Assembly (NCBI GenBank): GCA_903929045.1
Contig: CAIYTE010000053.1
Location: 1-64,000 of the forward strand
Direction: 5' to 3'
From: an uncultured Hyphomicrobiales bacterium
GTDB lineage: Bacteria > Pseudomonadota > Alphaproteobacteria > Rhizobiales > Xanthobacteraceae
Length of the DNA: 64,000 bases
The notes under the pieces were generated by a model, which was not told the DNA's origin, ran no database searches, and saw nothing but the letters and a program-made list of their open reading frames with translations. Positions 20,815 through 30,067 of the stretch are shown here, in pieces. Positions within the stretch are counted from its first letter, which is position 1. Every line of letters starts with the position of its first letter. The position numbers and the translations under genes are program-made.

Positions 20815-21147
20815 ATGGCCATCGAGCAGTTCATCGCCAATGAAGTGAAGTCCAACGACGTCGTCCTCTTCATGAAGGGCACGCCGCAGTTTCCGCAGTG
20901 CGGGTTCTCCGGTCAGGTCGTGCAGATCCTCGACCACCTCGGCGTCAACTACAAAGGCCTCAACGTGCTCGAAAACGCCGAACTGCGCGACGGCATCAAG
21001 ACGTTCTCGAACTGGCCGACCATTCCGCAGCTCTACGTGAAGGGCGAGTTCATCGGCGGCTGCGATATTATCCGTGAAATGTTCCAGGCCGGCGAATTGC
21101 AGCAGGCGTTCAAGGACGCCGGCGTGCAGGTCACCACCGCAGCCTAA
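20815..21147 (+). CDS. grxD: Monothiol glutaredoxin (CGFS type), Grx4 family
   Basis: The 110-residue protein has the monothiol active site CGFS (residues 29-32), the glutathione-binding WPTIPQLYVKGEFIGGCDI, and the usual N-terminal helix followed by DVVLFMKGTP. CGFS glutaredoxins carry and deliver [2Fe-2S] clusters and form sensing complexes with BolA, whose gene is just upstream. An in-frame upstream extension to 20719 is rejected because the family starts at this ATG. Confidence 0.97.
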   Translation: MAIEQFIANEVKSNDVVLFMKGTPQFPQCGFSGQVVQILDHLGVNYKGLNVLENAELRDGIKTFSNWPTIPQLYVKGEFIGGCDIIREMFQAGELQQAFKDAGVQVTTAA

Positions 21148-21156
21148 GTCGCGCGA

Positions 21157-22137
21157 TCATTCACCCGTGTAAGGGCGGAACGACGTTTTGTCCGTTCCGC
21201 AATCCGGACAACGCCAATCGCCGGGGATCGCTGAAAAAGCGGTGCCCGGCGAAATGCTGTGTTGCGGAACGCCTTTGCTTTCGTCGTAGATATAGAAGCA
21301 GCCGCGGCACATGAAGCTGTGCGGCATCACCGCTGTCGCGGCGCCGCTAATGCTCTCTGCGGTTTGCGCGCCGTGCGTCGTGACGGCATCGCCCACCGTC
21401 AGCGAACCGGAAGTGTTGGCGACAAGATAGACGCCGAGATCCTTGTGGCCGAAGTCCCGCCGCAGCGCCTGCGGAATGTTCATGTCACGCGCGCCGGTTT
21501 TCGGATCGACATTGGTGGCACCGCAGCGGCCGTTGCGGCGGTCGACGCGAAACGACATGGCGCCGAGGCTGATGTTGCTGCCGATCCAGTCGAACTCCTG
21601 CCATGGCGCGACGCCGTCGATGTAGATGTTGGCGCGAAAGCGGAGCGGATCGATCTTGCAGCCCCATTGCTGTTCGAGACTGCGCACCGTCGCCAGATTG
21701 ATCAGCGAGATGACGTTGTCGGGCTTGTCCATGAAGTGCCCGCCTCGCGAGGCGAGCAGGGTCGGCGGCGCGGGCAGGGCGGGCAGCAATCCCCAGATGA
21801 CCTTTTCAAAAGCATCGCGGTCGCCAGTGTTGTCGAAGTCCGATTTGGCGATGGGCTGGCCGTCCTTCGTCACCGTCATGCGCCGCGTCGCCACATCAAG
21901 GTCGGTGGTGACCGTCGCGAGCGCTTCATCGAGCATGAGCATGATGAACATGCCCTTCTTGGCCCATTTCGGATCGGCCGCGTCGACTGGCGCCCCGGGT
22001 CGCGCCAGCGCATAGACGCGGTCGGCGGGAAACGGTTGCGACGCTTGCAGGGCGACGTGGGCGAGCGGCTGCGGGCTCAAGCCCTTGACCGGATAACGAT
22101 AGAGACCGCTGACGACTGCCGTTTGCTCAGATGCCAT
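21157..22137 (-). CDS. MOSC-domain protein with C-terminal rubredoxin
   Basis: The 326-residue protein has an N-terminal MOSC beta-barrel (GLYRYPVKGLSPQPLAHV), the MOSC core with the conserved cysteine in RNGRCGATNVDPKTG (C205, the expected molybdenum ligand), and a C-terminal rubredoxin-like module. The rubredoxin has CRGC (277/280) and CPDC (310/313) with the typical IPGDWRCPDCG. The architecture parallels YcbX/mARC-type N-hydroxylate reductases, but with rubredoxin in place of the [2Fe-2S] ferredoxin domain. The ATG at 22137 fits the family start; the frame stays open upstream. Confidence 0.88.
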   Translation of the reverse strand: MASEQTAVVSGLYRYPVKGLSPQPLAHVALQASQPFPADRVYALARPGAPVDAADPKWAKKGMFIMLMLDEALATVTTDLDVATRRMTVTKDGQPIAKSDFDNTGDRDAFEKVIWGLLPALPAPPTLLASRGGHFMDKPDNVISLINLATVRSLEQQWGCKIDPLRFRANIYIDGVAPWQEFDWIGSNISLGAMSFRVDRRNGRCGATNVDPKTGARDMNIPQALRRDFGHKDLGVYLVANTSGSLTVGDAVTTHGAQTAESISGAATAVMPHSFMCRGCFYIYDESKGVPQHSISPGTAFSAIPGDWRCPDCGTDKTSFRPYTGE

Positions 22138-22210
22138 GCGCTCAGGATTGCGCGACAGAGTGGTCGGCGCCATCCCTACGTTCGGCGGTGCTTGGAGTGC
22201 CGCCACAGGA

Positions 22211-22244
22211 CAAACAAAAACCCCCGCCTCGAGGGCGGGGGTTT
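22211..22244 (-). terminator. Terminator downstream of rpsD
   Basis: Read on the reverse strand: AAACCCCCGCC pairs with GGCGGGGGTTT around a 5-nt loop and is followed by TTGTTTG. It ends rpsD transcription and separates it from the MOSC-rubredoxin gene on the same strand. Confidence 0.9.
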
Positions 22245-22267
22245 GAAGCATTGAACGTCGCCGGCGC

Positions 22268-22885
22268 TTAGCGCGAATAGTATTCGACGACCAGATGCGG
22301 CTCCATCTGCACGGCGTAGGGCACGTCGGTGACGGCCGGCACGCGGGCAAACTTGGCGGTGAACTTGGAGCCGTCGACCTCGATGTAATCGGGCACGTCA
22401 CGCTCGCTGAGCGCCTGCGATTCGATCACGAGGTTCATCTGCTGCGACTTTTCCTTGATCTCGATGACGTCGCCGACCTTCACGCGATAGCTCGCGATGT
22501 TGACCTTCTTGCCGTTCACCTTGATGTGGCCGTGGTTGATGAACTGGCGCGAGGCGAACACGGTCGGCACGAACTTAGCGCGGTAGACGACCGCGTCGAG
22601 GCGGCGCTCCAGGAGCCCGATCATGTTGGCGCCGGAGTCACCCTTCATGCGGATGGCTTCGTCGTAAATGCCGCGGAACTGGCGCTCGGAGATGTTGCCG
22701 TAATAGCCGCGCAGTTTCTGCTTGGCCTTGAGCTGCACGCCGAAGTCGGAGAGCTTGCTCTTGCGGCGCTGGCCGTGCTGGCCGGGGCCGTATTCGCGGC
22801 GGTTTACCGGGGACTTCGGACGGCCCCAGATGTTCTGGCCCATCCGGCGGTCGAGTTTGTACTTGGATTCCATACGCTTGGTCAT
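22268..22885 (-). CDS. rpsD: 30S ribosomal protein S4
   Basis: The 205-residue primary 16S rRNA-binding protein also takes part in translational autoregulation in some bacteria. Motifs are [60 protein letters not shown] and the S4 RNA-binding domain ([36 protein letters not shown]). ATG 22885 is preceded by GAGG at correct spacing and gives the standard 205-residue protein; an ATG four codons upstream is less likely. Confidence 0.99.
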   Translation of the reverse strand: MTKRMESKYKLDRRMGQNIWGRPKSPVNRREYGPGQHGQRRKSKLSDFGVQLKAKQKLRGYYGNISERQFRGIYDEAIRMKGDSGANMIGLLERRLDAVVYRAKFVPTVFASRQFINHGHIKVNGKKVNIASYRVKVGDVIEIKEKSQQMNLVIESQALSERDVPDYIEVDGSKFTAKFARVPAVTDVPYAVQMEPHLVVEYYSR

Positions 22886-22897
22886 CTGCGTCCTCAT

Positions 22898-23235
22898 AGT
22901 TCAGAATTTAAGGGGTGAGGAACCGCGCCCTCCTTTGTCCCGGGTCACCCCGGAACCGACAGGCAAGCCTCAAAAGCGTAAGGCAAGCCGCGGGACACGA
23001 AACACCGAACAGGTCTGAAATACCTGCAAGGTGCGCGGGTTTTAGGGGGGAATGCCGGGGGTGTCAAACCTGAGGGCGCGGGTATCTCGGTAGGGGTGCG
23101 CATCCGGGTCGCAGGGGTCGAGCCTTGCCAGATTGCCCTCGTTAGGCCCATAAAAAGCTGTCAGACCGGGCCCCTCTGGCAGCCAAATGGTTGCGATGTC
23201 GGACTGATTGAACCGCCCCTGGGCCCGGAGCTGCC
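22898..23235. other. Non-coding gap between rpsD and the TerC gene
   Basis: This is about 350 bp between divergent genes. It should hold both promoters, but I see no clear -35/-10 pair. The only distinct structure is the inverted repeat at 23157-23183. I looked for the manganese (yybP-ykoY) riboswitch often found before TerC-family exporters and could not recognise its consensus. Confidence 0.5.
23157..23183 (+). promoter_or_regulatory. Inverted repeat in the TerC-gene leader
   Basis: GCTGTCAGA (23157-23165) pairs with TCTGGCAGC (23175-23183) with one G-U, around a 9-nt loop, about 50 bp before the start codon. It could be a leader hairpin or an operator. Confidence 0.45.
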
Positions 23236-23850
23236 ATGTTCGACCTGTTTACCCCCGCATTCGTCACCGCGCTGCTCCAGGTCATCATGATCGACCTGGT
23301 GCTGGCCGGCGACAACGCCGTCGTCATCGGCCTTGCCGCGGCGGGCCTTGAGCCGAAGCTGCGGGCACGCGCGATCCTGGTCGGCATCATCGCCGCCACC
23401 GTGCTGCGCATCGTCTTCGCCAGCGTTGCGGTCGAATTGCTGGAAATCGTTGGCCTGCTGTTTGCCGGCGGCATCCTGCTGCTGTGGGTGTGCTGGAAGA
23501 TGTGGCGCGAACTACGCGCGCCCAAACATGAAGGTGAGGCGGGGGTGGCGGGCGCAGCCGCGCCGAACAAGACGTTCAGACAGGCCGCGTGGCAGATCGT
23601 CGTCGCCGACGTCTCGATGTCGCTCGACAACGTGCTTGCGGTGGCCGGTGCGGCGCGCGAGCACCCTGCCGCGTTGATCTTCGGCCTCGGCCTGTCGATC
23701 GTGCTGATGGGCGTCGCCGCGAGCTTCATCGCCGGCCTGCTCAACAAGCACCGCTGGATCGCCTATGTCGGCCTCGCGATCATTCTCTACGTCGCGGGCG
23801 ACATGATCTATCGCGGCGCGGTGGAATTGCTGCCTTACGTCCGGCGCTAG
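23236..23850 (+). CDS. TerC/YjbE-family integral membrane protein (putative Mn2+ exporter)
   Basis: The 204-residue, ~7-helix membrane protein has the paired acidic motifs of the family: MIDLVLAGDNAVVIGLAA near the N-terminus and VADVSMSLDNVLAVAGAA in the second half, whose Asp/Asn residues form the ion site. Family members are linked to manganese efflux or metalation of exported proteins. It is monocistronic by position. Confident on family, less on substrate. Confidence 0.9.
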   Translation: MFDLFTPAFVTALLQVIMIDLVLAGDNAVVIGLAAAGLEPKLRARAILVGIIAATVLRIVFASVAVELLEIVGLLFAGGILLLWVCWKMWRELRAPKHEGEAGVAGAAAPNKTFRQAAWQIVVADVSMSLDNVLAVAGAAREHPAALIFGLGLSIVLMGVAASFIAGLLNKHRWIAYVGLAIILYVAGDMIYRGAVELLPYVRR

Positions 23851-23861
23851 ATGCCGAAAGC

Positions 23862-24638
23862 CTAAAATCCAAACGCCTTGAGGGCCGTCGCCAGGTGCGG
23901 CGGCGGCACGCGGCCGGAGGTGAAGACCAGCCGTTGCGAAGGCGGCGGCTCGTCGCCCGTATTGGCGCCGATGAGATCGACGACGCGGCGCGCGATGGCG
24001 GGCGCGGGGTCGATCCAGTCGACCGGCCACGGCGCCATCTTTTTGTAGCGCGCGGTCAGCAGCGGATAATGCGTGCAGGCCAGCACGACGGCGTCGGTGC
24101 GCCGTCCCTTGGCATCGACGAAACAGGGCACGATCTGTGCTTCGATCAAGTCGTCGGCCACCGGATTGCCGCTGAGTTCGGCCTCGGCGTATGAGGCGAG
24201 GTGCGACGAGCCGACCAGATCGACATCGCAGCCGGCGGCGAATTCGCGGATCAACGCCTTGGTATATTCCAGCCTGACCGTCGCTTGCGTGCCGAGCACG
24301 GCGATGCGCCGGCTGAGCGACTGCGCGCAGGCCGGCTTGATCGCCGGAACGGTGCCGACAAACGGAACGGAAAATTTCTCGCGCAGCCGCGCCAGCGCGA
24401 CCGTCGATGCGGTGTTGCAGGCGACGACGACAAGGTCGGGCTTGAATTGCGCGATGGCGGTGCCGACCACCGACAGAATACGCGTGATCAGCGCGTCCTC
24501 CGGCTGATCGCCGTAGGGAAAGCCCGCGTCGTCGGCCACGTAGATATAACGCGCGCCCGGCAGCGCCGCCTTGATCTCGCGAAACACCGTGAGACCGCCG
24601 ACACCGGAATCGAAAACGAGAATCGCGGGTGCGGTCAT
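23862..24638 (-). CDS. murI: Glutamate racemase
   Basis: The 258-residue cytosolic enzyme makes D-glutamate for peptidoglycan. Motifs are ILVFDSGVGGLTVFR (Asp10, Ser11), PYGDQPE, the first catalytic cysteine in VVACNTAST (C74), and the second in LACTHYPLL (C188, H190). Its ATG overlaps the stop of the upstream hydrolase gene (ATGA), so translation is probably coupled. An apparent longer frame to 25109 is not used. Confidence 0.96.
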   Translation of the reverse strand: MTAPAILVFDSGVGGLTVFREIKAALPGARYIYVADDAGFPYGDQPEDALITRILSVVGTAIAQFKPDLVVVACNTASTVALARLREKFSVPFVGTVPAIKPACAQSLSRRIAVLGTQATVRLEYTKALIREFAAGCDVDLVGSSHLASYAEAELSGNPVADDLIEAQIVPCFVDAKGRRTDAVVLACTHYPLLTARYKKMAPWPVDWIDPAPAIARRVVDLIGANTGDEPPPSQRLVFTSGRVPPPHLATALKAFGF

Positions 24639-25192
24639 ACGCGCGCCAGCAACTGGCCGAGCAGCAGCAGTCCTTGCGGCCAGAAGCCGAGCTTGCTCGC
24701 CGAGTTGATGTGGCCGAGCTCGGGGATTTCGCAGTAGTCCGAGCCCCAAGCCTTGGCGAAATGCCGGGCGCGCTCGACTTTCACATAGGGGTCGTCGGTG
24801 GACTCGACGACAAGCGACGGCACCGGGAAGGGCTTGAGCGGCATCGGCGCGAAGGTGCGCACGCTGTCCGGCGTATTTTCCGGCCGCTCGACGTCGGACG
24901 GCGCCACCAGCAGCACGGCCTTGACGCGGCCCGGCTGGCCGCGCGCCGCCCAATGCGCCGCGAGCGAGCAGGATAGGCTGTGGCAGATCAGAATGGCCGG
25001 GCGGGTGCCGCCGGCAATCGCGGCATCGAGATTTTTCAGCCACGCCTCGGGCCGGGGATTGTCCCAGCTGTCCTGCAGAACGCGCGTGGCGTTGCGGAAG
25101 GCGAGGCACCAGTAGGACTGCCAGTGATCGACACCGGAATTGTTCAGGCCCGGCAAAACCAGAAAATCGTAGTCATTGGTCGCGTCGCGCAT
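24635..25192 (-). CDS. RBBP9/YdeN-family alpha/beta hydrolase
   Basis: The 185-residue serine hydrolase fold protein has VLPGLNNSGVDHWQSYWC at the N-terminus, the nucleophile elbow ICHSLSCSLAAHW, the acid in VESTDDPYVKV and the catalytic His in ELGHINSASKLGFWPQG. The family has esterase activity of unclear biological substrate. It overlaps murI by 4 bp. Confidence 0.88.
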   Translation of the reverse strand: MRDATNDYDFLVLPGLNNSGVDHWQSYWCLAFRNATRVLQDSWDNPRPEAWLKNLDAAIAGGTRPAILICHSLSCSLAAHWAARGQPGRVKAVLLVAPSDVERPENTPDSVRTFAPMPLKPFPVPSLVVESTDDPYVKVERARHFAKAWGSDYCEIPELGHINSASKLGFWPQGLLLLGQLLARV

Positions 25193-25298
25193 ATTCAGGT
25201 CTGCCCCCGTATCGCCTTGGTAATTGCCGGCACCGCTTCAGGTTCGACGATCAAGGGAATGTGCGCCAAAGCTGGCAGAACCATGACTTGGCCAATGC

Positions 25299-25850
25299 CT
25301 ACACCAGTTCCAGCGGCCGGTGCGGGCCTTCCGGCGGTTCGACGCGAATAACGTCGCCAGGCCGTACATCGCCGCCGGTGAGCACCACGCTCATGACGCC
25401 GGTTTTGCGCACCAGCTTGGGACCGGTCTTGTCCAGGGTCGCGTGCAGCAGGCCCTTCTGGAAACTGTCGATCTGATGACAGGGATTGCGCAGCCCGGTG
25501 ATTTCGATCACCGCCTCGTCACCGAGATGCAGGATTGTGCCGGTGGACAGGCCGAGCAGATCGATGCCCTCGGTCGTGACGTTCTCGCCGAGGTCGCCCG
25601 AATGGACCGTAAAACCTTTGGCGCCGACTTCGTCGAACAATTCGGCGTGCATCAGGTGGACCTGACGCAGGTTCGGCGCGTCGGCATTCTTTCGCTGGAG
25701 ATAGAGGTGCTGGACTTTTTCGCCGTAATGGGCGTCGCCTTCGACGCCGAGGCCCTTGACTAGGCGGATGCTCAAGAGTGGCGGCTTGCTGAAGTGGTGT
25801 CCTTTGGCGGCGCAGACGGCGACGACACGTCCGTTGGGGATCTCAGACAT
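25299..25850 (-). CDS. MOSC domain-containing protein
   Basis: The 183-residue stand-alone MOSC domain contains GLGVEGDAHYG, RQVHLMHAELFDE, VHSGDLGENVTTEGIDLLGL and the conserved-cysteine segment ITGLRNPCHQIDSFQKGL. MOSC proteins bind molybdenum cofactor or act in its sulfuration. A second MOSC protein, fused to rubredoxin, is 3 kb away. The ~105 bp between it and the hydrolase gene holds nothing recognisable. Confidence 0.92.
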   Translation of the reverse strand: MSEIPNGRVVAVCAAKGHHFSKPPLLSIRLVKGLGVEGDAHYGEKVQHLYLQRKNADAPNLRQVHLMHAELFDEVGAKGFTVHSGDLGENVTTEGIDLLGLSTGTILHLGDEAVIEITGLRNPCHQIDSFQKGLLHATLDKTGPKLVRKTGVMSVVLTGGDVRPGDVIRVEPPEGPHRPLELV

Positions 25851-25878
25851 TCCGATTCCAGTTCAGCTCAATCCTGTT

Positions 25879-27189
25879 TCAACTTTTGCCGAAAACCCGG
25901 TTGAAGATCGTATCGACCTGTTTGAAGTGATGCGCGAGGTCGAAATTGTCGTCGAGTTCCTTGGCGCTGAGCTTGGCGCTGACTTCAGGGTCGGCCTTGA
26001 GCAGGCCGAGGAAATCGTTGCTCTCGCCGCCCCAGACCTTCATGGCGTTGCGCTGCACGAGACGATAGGCGTCCTCACGGGCGACACCGGCCTTGGTCAG
26101 TGCGATCAGCACGCGCTGCGAATGGATGAGGCCGCCGAGCTTGTCGAGATTCTTCTGCATGTTCTGCGGATAGATCAGCCACTTGTCGACGAGGCCGGCG
26201 AGGCGCGCCAGCGCGAAGTCGAGCGTCACGGTGGCGTCGGGGCCGATCATGCGCTCGACCGACGAATGCGAGATGTCGCGCTCGTGCCACAGCGCGACGT
26301 TTTCCATCGCCGGTAGGGCGTAGCCGCGCACCAGGCGTGCCAGACCGGTGACGTTCTCCGACAGCACCGGGTTGCGCTTGTGCGGCATCGCCGACGAACC
26401 CTTCTGCTTTTCGGAGAAGAACTCTTCGGCTTCCAGCACTTCGGTGCGCTGCAGATGGCGCACTTCGATGGCGAGACGCTCGACCGACGAGGCGATGACG
26501 CCGAGCGTCGCGAAATACATGGCGTGGCGGTCACGCGGGATGACCTGCGTCGAGATCGGCTCGACCGAAAGCCCCATCGCCTTGGCGACGTGTTCTTCGA
26601 CGCGCGGATCGACCTGCGCGAAGGTGCCGACGGCCCCGGAGATGGCGCAGGTCGCGACTTCCTTGCGCGCGGCCACCAGACGTTCGCGGCCGCGGGCGAA
26701 TTCGGCGTAAGCCTGCGCCAGCTTGAGACCGAAGGTGGTCGGCTCGGCATGAATGCCGTGCGAGCGGCCGACGGTCGGCGTCATCTTGTGCTCGAAGGCG
26801 CGCTTCTTGAGCGCCGCGAGCAGGACATCGAGATCGGCCAGCAGGATATCGGCGGCGCGCACGAGCTGGACGTTGAAGCAGGTGTCGAGCACGTCCGACG
26901 ACGTCATGCCGGAGTGCATGTAGCGCGCTTCGGGGCCGACGATTTCCGAGACATGCGTCAGGAAGGCGATGACGTCATGTTTGACCTCGGCCTCGATGGC
27001 GTCGATGCGGGCGACGTCGAATTTCGCGTCCTTGCCCTTGGCCCAGATGGTCTTGGCGGCTTCCTTCGGAATGACGCCGAGTTCGGCCATGGCATCGGCG
27101 GCATGCGCCTCGATCTCGAACCAGATGCGAAACTTGGTTTCGGGCGACCAGATCGCCACCATGTCGGGGCGGGAATAACGCGGGATCAC
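25879..27189 (-). CDS. purB: Adenylosuccinate lyase
   Basis: This 436-residue enzyme of purine synthesis acts at two steps (SAICAR to AICAR, adenylosuccinate to AMP). It has [20 protein letters not shown], the catalytic-His regions [11 protein letters not shown] and [12 protein letters not shown], and the fumarase-superfamily signature [16 protein letters not shown]. It starts with GTG at 27189, overlapping the rpe stop (GTGA), so the two genes are coupled. Confidence 0.98.
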   Translation of the reverse strand: MIPRYSRPDMVAIWSPETKFRIWFEIEAHAADAMAELGVIPKEAAKTIWAKGKDAKFDVARIDAIEAEVKHDVIAFLTHVSEIVGPEARYMHSGMTSSDVLDTCFNVQLVRAADILLADLDVLLAALKKRAFEHKMTPTVGRSHGIHAEPTTFGLKLAQAYAEFARGRERLVAARKEVATCAISGAVGTFAQVDPRVEEHVAKAMGLSVEPISTQVIPRDRHAMYFATLGVIASSVERLAIEVRHLQRTEVLEAEEFFSEKQKGSSAMPHKRNPVLSENVTGLARLVRGYALPAMENVALWHERDISHSSVERMIGPDATVTLDFALARLAGLVDKWLIYPQNMQKNLDKLGGLIHSQRVLIALTKAGVAREDAYRLVQRNAMKVWGGESNDFLGLLKADPEVSAKLSAKELDDNFDLAHHFKQVDTIFNRVFGKS

Positions 27190-27863
27190 GCTGCTTCACC
27201 TCGTGCCGTCGCGCCGGCGAACCGGATCGCGTCGATGTTTGCTTTGTAGTTGCCACCCTTGAACACGGCGGAGCCGGCGACCAGCGCATTGGCGCCGGCG
27301 CGCACGACATCGGCGGCGTTCGCCGCGGTGACGCCGCCGTCGACTTCGATATCGATCGGCCGCGCTCCGGCAAGCGCGCGCACGGCGCTGACCTTGTCGA
27401 GCTGCGACTGAATGAAGGCCTGGCCGCCGAAGCCCGGATTGACCGACATGACGAGAACGAGATCGACCAGGTCGATCAGGTTCTCCAGTGTCGACACCGG
27501 CGTGCCGGGGTTGAGCGTGACGCCGGCCTTCTTGCCGAGCGCGCGGATCGCCTGCAGCGAACGGTGAATATGAGGACCGGCCTCGACGTGCACGGTGATG
27601 ATGTCGGAGCCGGCCTTGGCGAAGGCTTCGAGATAGGGATCGCAGGGCGCGATCATCAGATGGACGTCGAAAATCTTCTTGCTGTGGGGCCGCAGCGCCT
27701 TCACCACGTCGGGGCCGATCGAGATGTTCGGGACGAAGTGTCCGTCCATGACGTCGACATGGATCCAGTCGCAGCCGGCGGTGTCGATGGCGCGAACTTC
27801 CTCGCCCAATTTCGAGAAATCGGACGCGAGGATCGACGGCGCGATGATCAAGGGGCGGGGCAT
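27186..27863 (-). CDS. rpe: Ribulose-phosphate 3-epimerase
   Basis: The 225-residue TIM-barrel enzyme interconverts ribulose-5-P and xylulose-5-P (pentose phosphate and Calvin pathways). Motifs: [62 protein letters not shown] and [11 protein letters not shown]. The ATG at 27863 has GGAGG nine bases upstream; the frame is open farther upstream but unconserved. The leader contains nested inverted repeats. Confidence 0.97.
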   Translation of the reverse strand: MPRPLIIAPSILASDFSKLGEEVRAIDTAGCDWIHVDVMDGHFVPNISIGPDVVKALRPHSKKIFDVHLMIAPCDPYLEAFAKAGSDIITVHVEAGPHIHRSLQAIRALGKKAGVTLNPGTPVSTLENLIDLVDLVLVMSVNPGFGGQAFIQSQLDKVSAVRALAGARPIDIEVDGGVTAANAADVVRAGANALVAGSAVFKGGNYKANIDAIRFAGATARGEAA

Positions 27864-27953
27864 ACTTTGGGCCTCCCGGGCCTCCAAAACGAGGTTCGCG
27901 TACCACGCTGCGCTGCACCGGGCAACGCGGCGCCTGTGTGCAACTGACCGGCA

Positions 27954-28002
27954 CGTCACCCGGCAAGCCGCTCCCACATCCGGCAAGTTTTGCCGGGTGA
28001 CG
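27954..28002. promoter_or_regulatory. Nested inverted repeats between rpe and the EF-hand gene
   Basis: CGTCACCCGGCAA (27954-27966) is a perfect 13-bp inverted partner of TTGCCGGGTGACG (27990-28002). A second CCGGCAA (27980-27986) can pair with the same right arm (27990-27996) as a tight 3-nt-loop hairpin. The two folds exclude each other. This arrangement resembles an attenuator or a repeat operator; no factor is assigned. Confidence 0.5.
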
Positions 28003-28140
28003 CCGCGTCCGCATCCCGGGCCTGCGGCAAAAGCGCCTGAAAAATCGGAACTTTTTATCGCAGGCCGCATGGCGCGGTGCTTGCAACTCCTGAGCGGGTG
28101 CGACGTCCACCGGCGATACCGGTGAAAAGTGGAGTGTGTA

Positions 28141-28977
28141 ATGTCTACGACCGTAGGCGCGTCGTCTTCGACGAACGCGCTGGCCTACCTGCAGCAGTTG
28201 CTGCAGCAGGGCACTGCCGGGGCGAGTTCGACCGGTGCTGCCGATCCTCTCTCAGAACTCATGCAAACGTTGTCCGGGTCCGGTTCGGACTCGGATCCGC
28301 TCACGTCTCCGGACGCGGCGGCAGGCTCCGGCGCGTCCGGTGTCCAGCCGTTCGGTTCGGACATGATGGCGCAACTGCTGTCCTTGCAGAGCCCGCAAAC
28401 GCAAGGCGCGACCAGCCCAGAACAGGCTTTCTTCTCGAAGCTCGATACCGACGGCGACGGCAAGATCAGCAAAACCGACTTCGAGGACGCAGCCAGTAAG
28501 GCCGGCGCCGACACTTCGGTCGCCGATGCGGTCTTCGACAAGATAGACGGCAACAGCGACGGCTCGGTGAGCCTCGACGAGCTGTCCAAGGCCGATCACC
28601 CCGGCGGCGGTCATCACCACGTTCACGGTGGCGGCGGCGGCGGCGGCGGTATGGATGCCCTGATGTCCGGTACGGACGCGTCAGGCGCCACGACCAAGAC
28701 GGCGACCAATGCCGATGGCTCGTCGACGACGACGATCACCTATGCCGACGGCACCACGATCTCGATGGATATCCCGGCGTCGGCCAGTGCTTCGGCTTCG
28801 ACGTCGAGCGATGGTTCGAGCAATGGCGCAAGCACCGATAGTGCGAGCGCCAGCGCCACGAGCAGCAGCTCAACTGACAAGACCAGCATGAACCTGATCG
28901 AGCAATTGATCAAAATGCAGTCTCAGATGCTGAGCGCGATGTCATCGGCGGCATCGACCTTCTCGGTCGCTGCCTAA
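28141..28977 (+). CDS. EF-hand protein with His/Gly-rich linker
   Basis: The 278-residue protein has two canonical EF-hand loops ([14 protein letters not shown] and [14 protein letters not shown]) near residues 105-150. It then has a Gly/His stretch ([10 protein letters not shown] and a poly-Gly run) and a long Ser/Ala/Thr-rich C-terminal half. No signal peptide is obvious; the N-terminus ([20 protein letters not shown]) resembles leaderless, possibly type I- or flagellar-type-secreted proteins, but this is conjecture. It likely binds Ca2+; the His-rich linker might bind another metal. The start has GTGGAG upstream. Confidence 0.85.
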   Translation: MSTTVGASSSTNALAYLQQLLQQGTAGASSTGAADPLSELMQTLSGSGSDSDPLTSPDAAAGSGASGVQPFGSDMMAQLLSLQSPQTQGATSPEQAFFSKLDTDGDGKISKTDFEDAASKAGADTSVADAVFDKIDGNSDGSVSLDELSKADHPGGGHHHVHGGGGGGGGMDALMSGTDASGATTKTATNADGSSTTTITYADGTTISMDIPASASASASTSSDGSSNGASTDSASASATSSSSTDKTSMNLIEQLIKMQSQMLSAMSSAASTFSVAA

Positions 28978-29015
28978 ACTTGACCGGCGCGTGATCCTCG
29001 ACGGTCACGCGCCGG

Positions 29016-29981
29016 CTATTTTTCCGATGCGGCTTGCGCCTCGAAGCGCTTGGCCAAGGGCTTGAGCAAGGCCGGCAGCAGGTAAATCGGAAACTGCGAC
29101 ATCGCGAAGTAGAACCAGGCCATGTCCGGCAAGGTTGAGCCGAGCGCCGCCATGATGACACCGATGTTGCGGAAGCCGGCGAGCAGGCCGATGACCAGGC
29201 CGTGATCGAGCCCGAAGCGTTTGAATACCAGCACGCTCAATCCGATCAGCGTGCAGCACAGCACGATCACGACGAGGAAAAGCTCTGCCGCGAAAATGGG
29301 GTCGGCCATCACATTGCGCGGTACGCTTTCCATCGCGGCGATGGCGAAGATGAACACGGCGATGACGTTAAGGCCATCGATGACATCCTTTTCGCGCGCG
29401 ATCCGATCCGCGCCCGCCACGCGGCGGATGATCCAGGCGACCAACGCCGCGCCGGCAAAGAAGAAGAACAAAGTCACGCCGAGTTCGATCGGCGAGAACA
29501 GCGATGTGCCGAGAAACAGATAGCTGAAGGCGACGGTGGTCAGCGGCGACACCGCGTTGCAGATGATGAGCGCGAACAGCGAGAAGGCGACATCGAGTCC
29601 GATCAGCGCTGCGAAGGCGGCGGACGATGTGATCGGCGTGATCGCGCATTGCAGGATCATGATGGTGTAAAGCGCGGGCAGCATGTCGCGCACGCCGGAT
29701 GCCGCCAGGATGCCGCCGACGGCCAGCGGCAGGATCACCATCACCCAGAGCGAGGCGGCGATGGCGCGGCCCGGCATCCGCAGATGACGGCCGAACTCCG
29801 CCGGATCGGTGCGCAAATAAGAGAACAGCAGCAGGACGAAGACCGTCTCGCCGAGCACAGGCTTCACGTAGGCCGCGAGTTGCGGCAGCGCGAGGCCGCA
29901 AAACACCGAAACCGCCAGCGCGCGCGTGCCTTGCCGGCCGAGCCACGCCAGGGCGGCTCTCAAAGCGGTCAGAATCGGCAT
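29016..29981 (-). CDS. BASS-like sodium-dependent membrane transporter
   Basis: The 321-residue protein has 9-10 predicted membrane helices. The layout and motifs such as GETVFVLLLFSYLRTDPAEF, QCAITPITSSAAFAALIGLD and GLLAGFRNIGVIMAALG are those of the bile acid:sodium symporter (BASS)/arsenite-permease-like superfamily. The substrate cannot be stated. It is divergently placed from an FAD oxidoreductase gene that may act on the same compound. Confidence 0.65.
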   Translation of the reverse strand: MPILTALRAALAWLGRQGTRALAVSVFCGLALPQLAAYVKPVLGETVFVLLLFSYLRTDPAEFGRHLRMPGRAIAASLWVMVILPLAVGGILAASGVRDMLPALYTIMILQCAITPITSSAAFAALIGLDVAFSLFALIICNAVSPLTTVAFSYLFLGTSLFSPIELGVTLFFFFAGAALVAWIIRRVAGADRIAREKDVIDGLNVIAVFIFAIAAMESVPRNVMADPIFAAELFLVVIVLCCTLIGLSVLVFKRFGLDHGLVIGLLAGFRNIGVIMAALGSTLPDMAWFYFAMSQFPIYLLPALLKPLAKRFEAQAASEK

Positions 29982-30067
29982 GGCAGATCTCCAGCGGGCG
30001 TTGCCGCCGGGTCATAGCGCCTGGGCGCGATCCATTCCATATTAAAGCGGGAATAGGAGTCTGGGAT

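Noticed and set aside
22898-23235. Manganese (yybP-ykoY) riboswitch before the TerC gene
   Set aside because: Expected from family knowledge, but I could not find the conserved loop sequences; only a simple inverted repeat is present.
28046-28072. EcfG promoter upstream of the EF-hand gene
   Set aside because: GGAAC is present at 28047, but the bases 16-17 positions later read CATG rather than CGTT.
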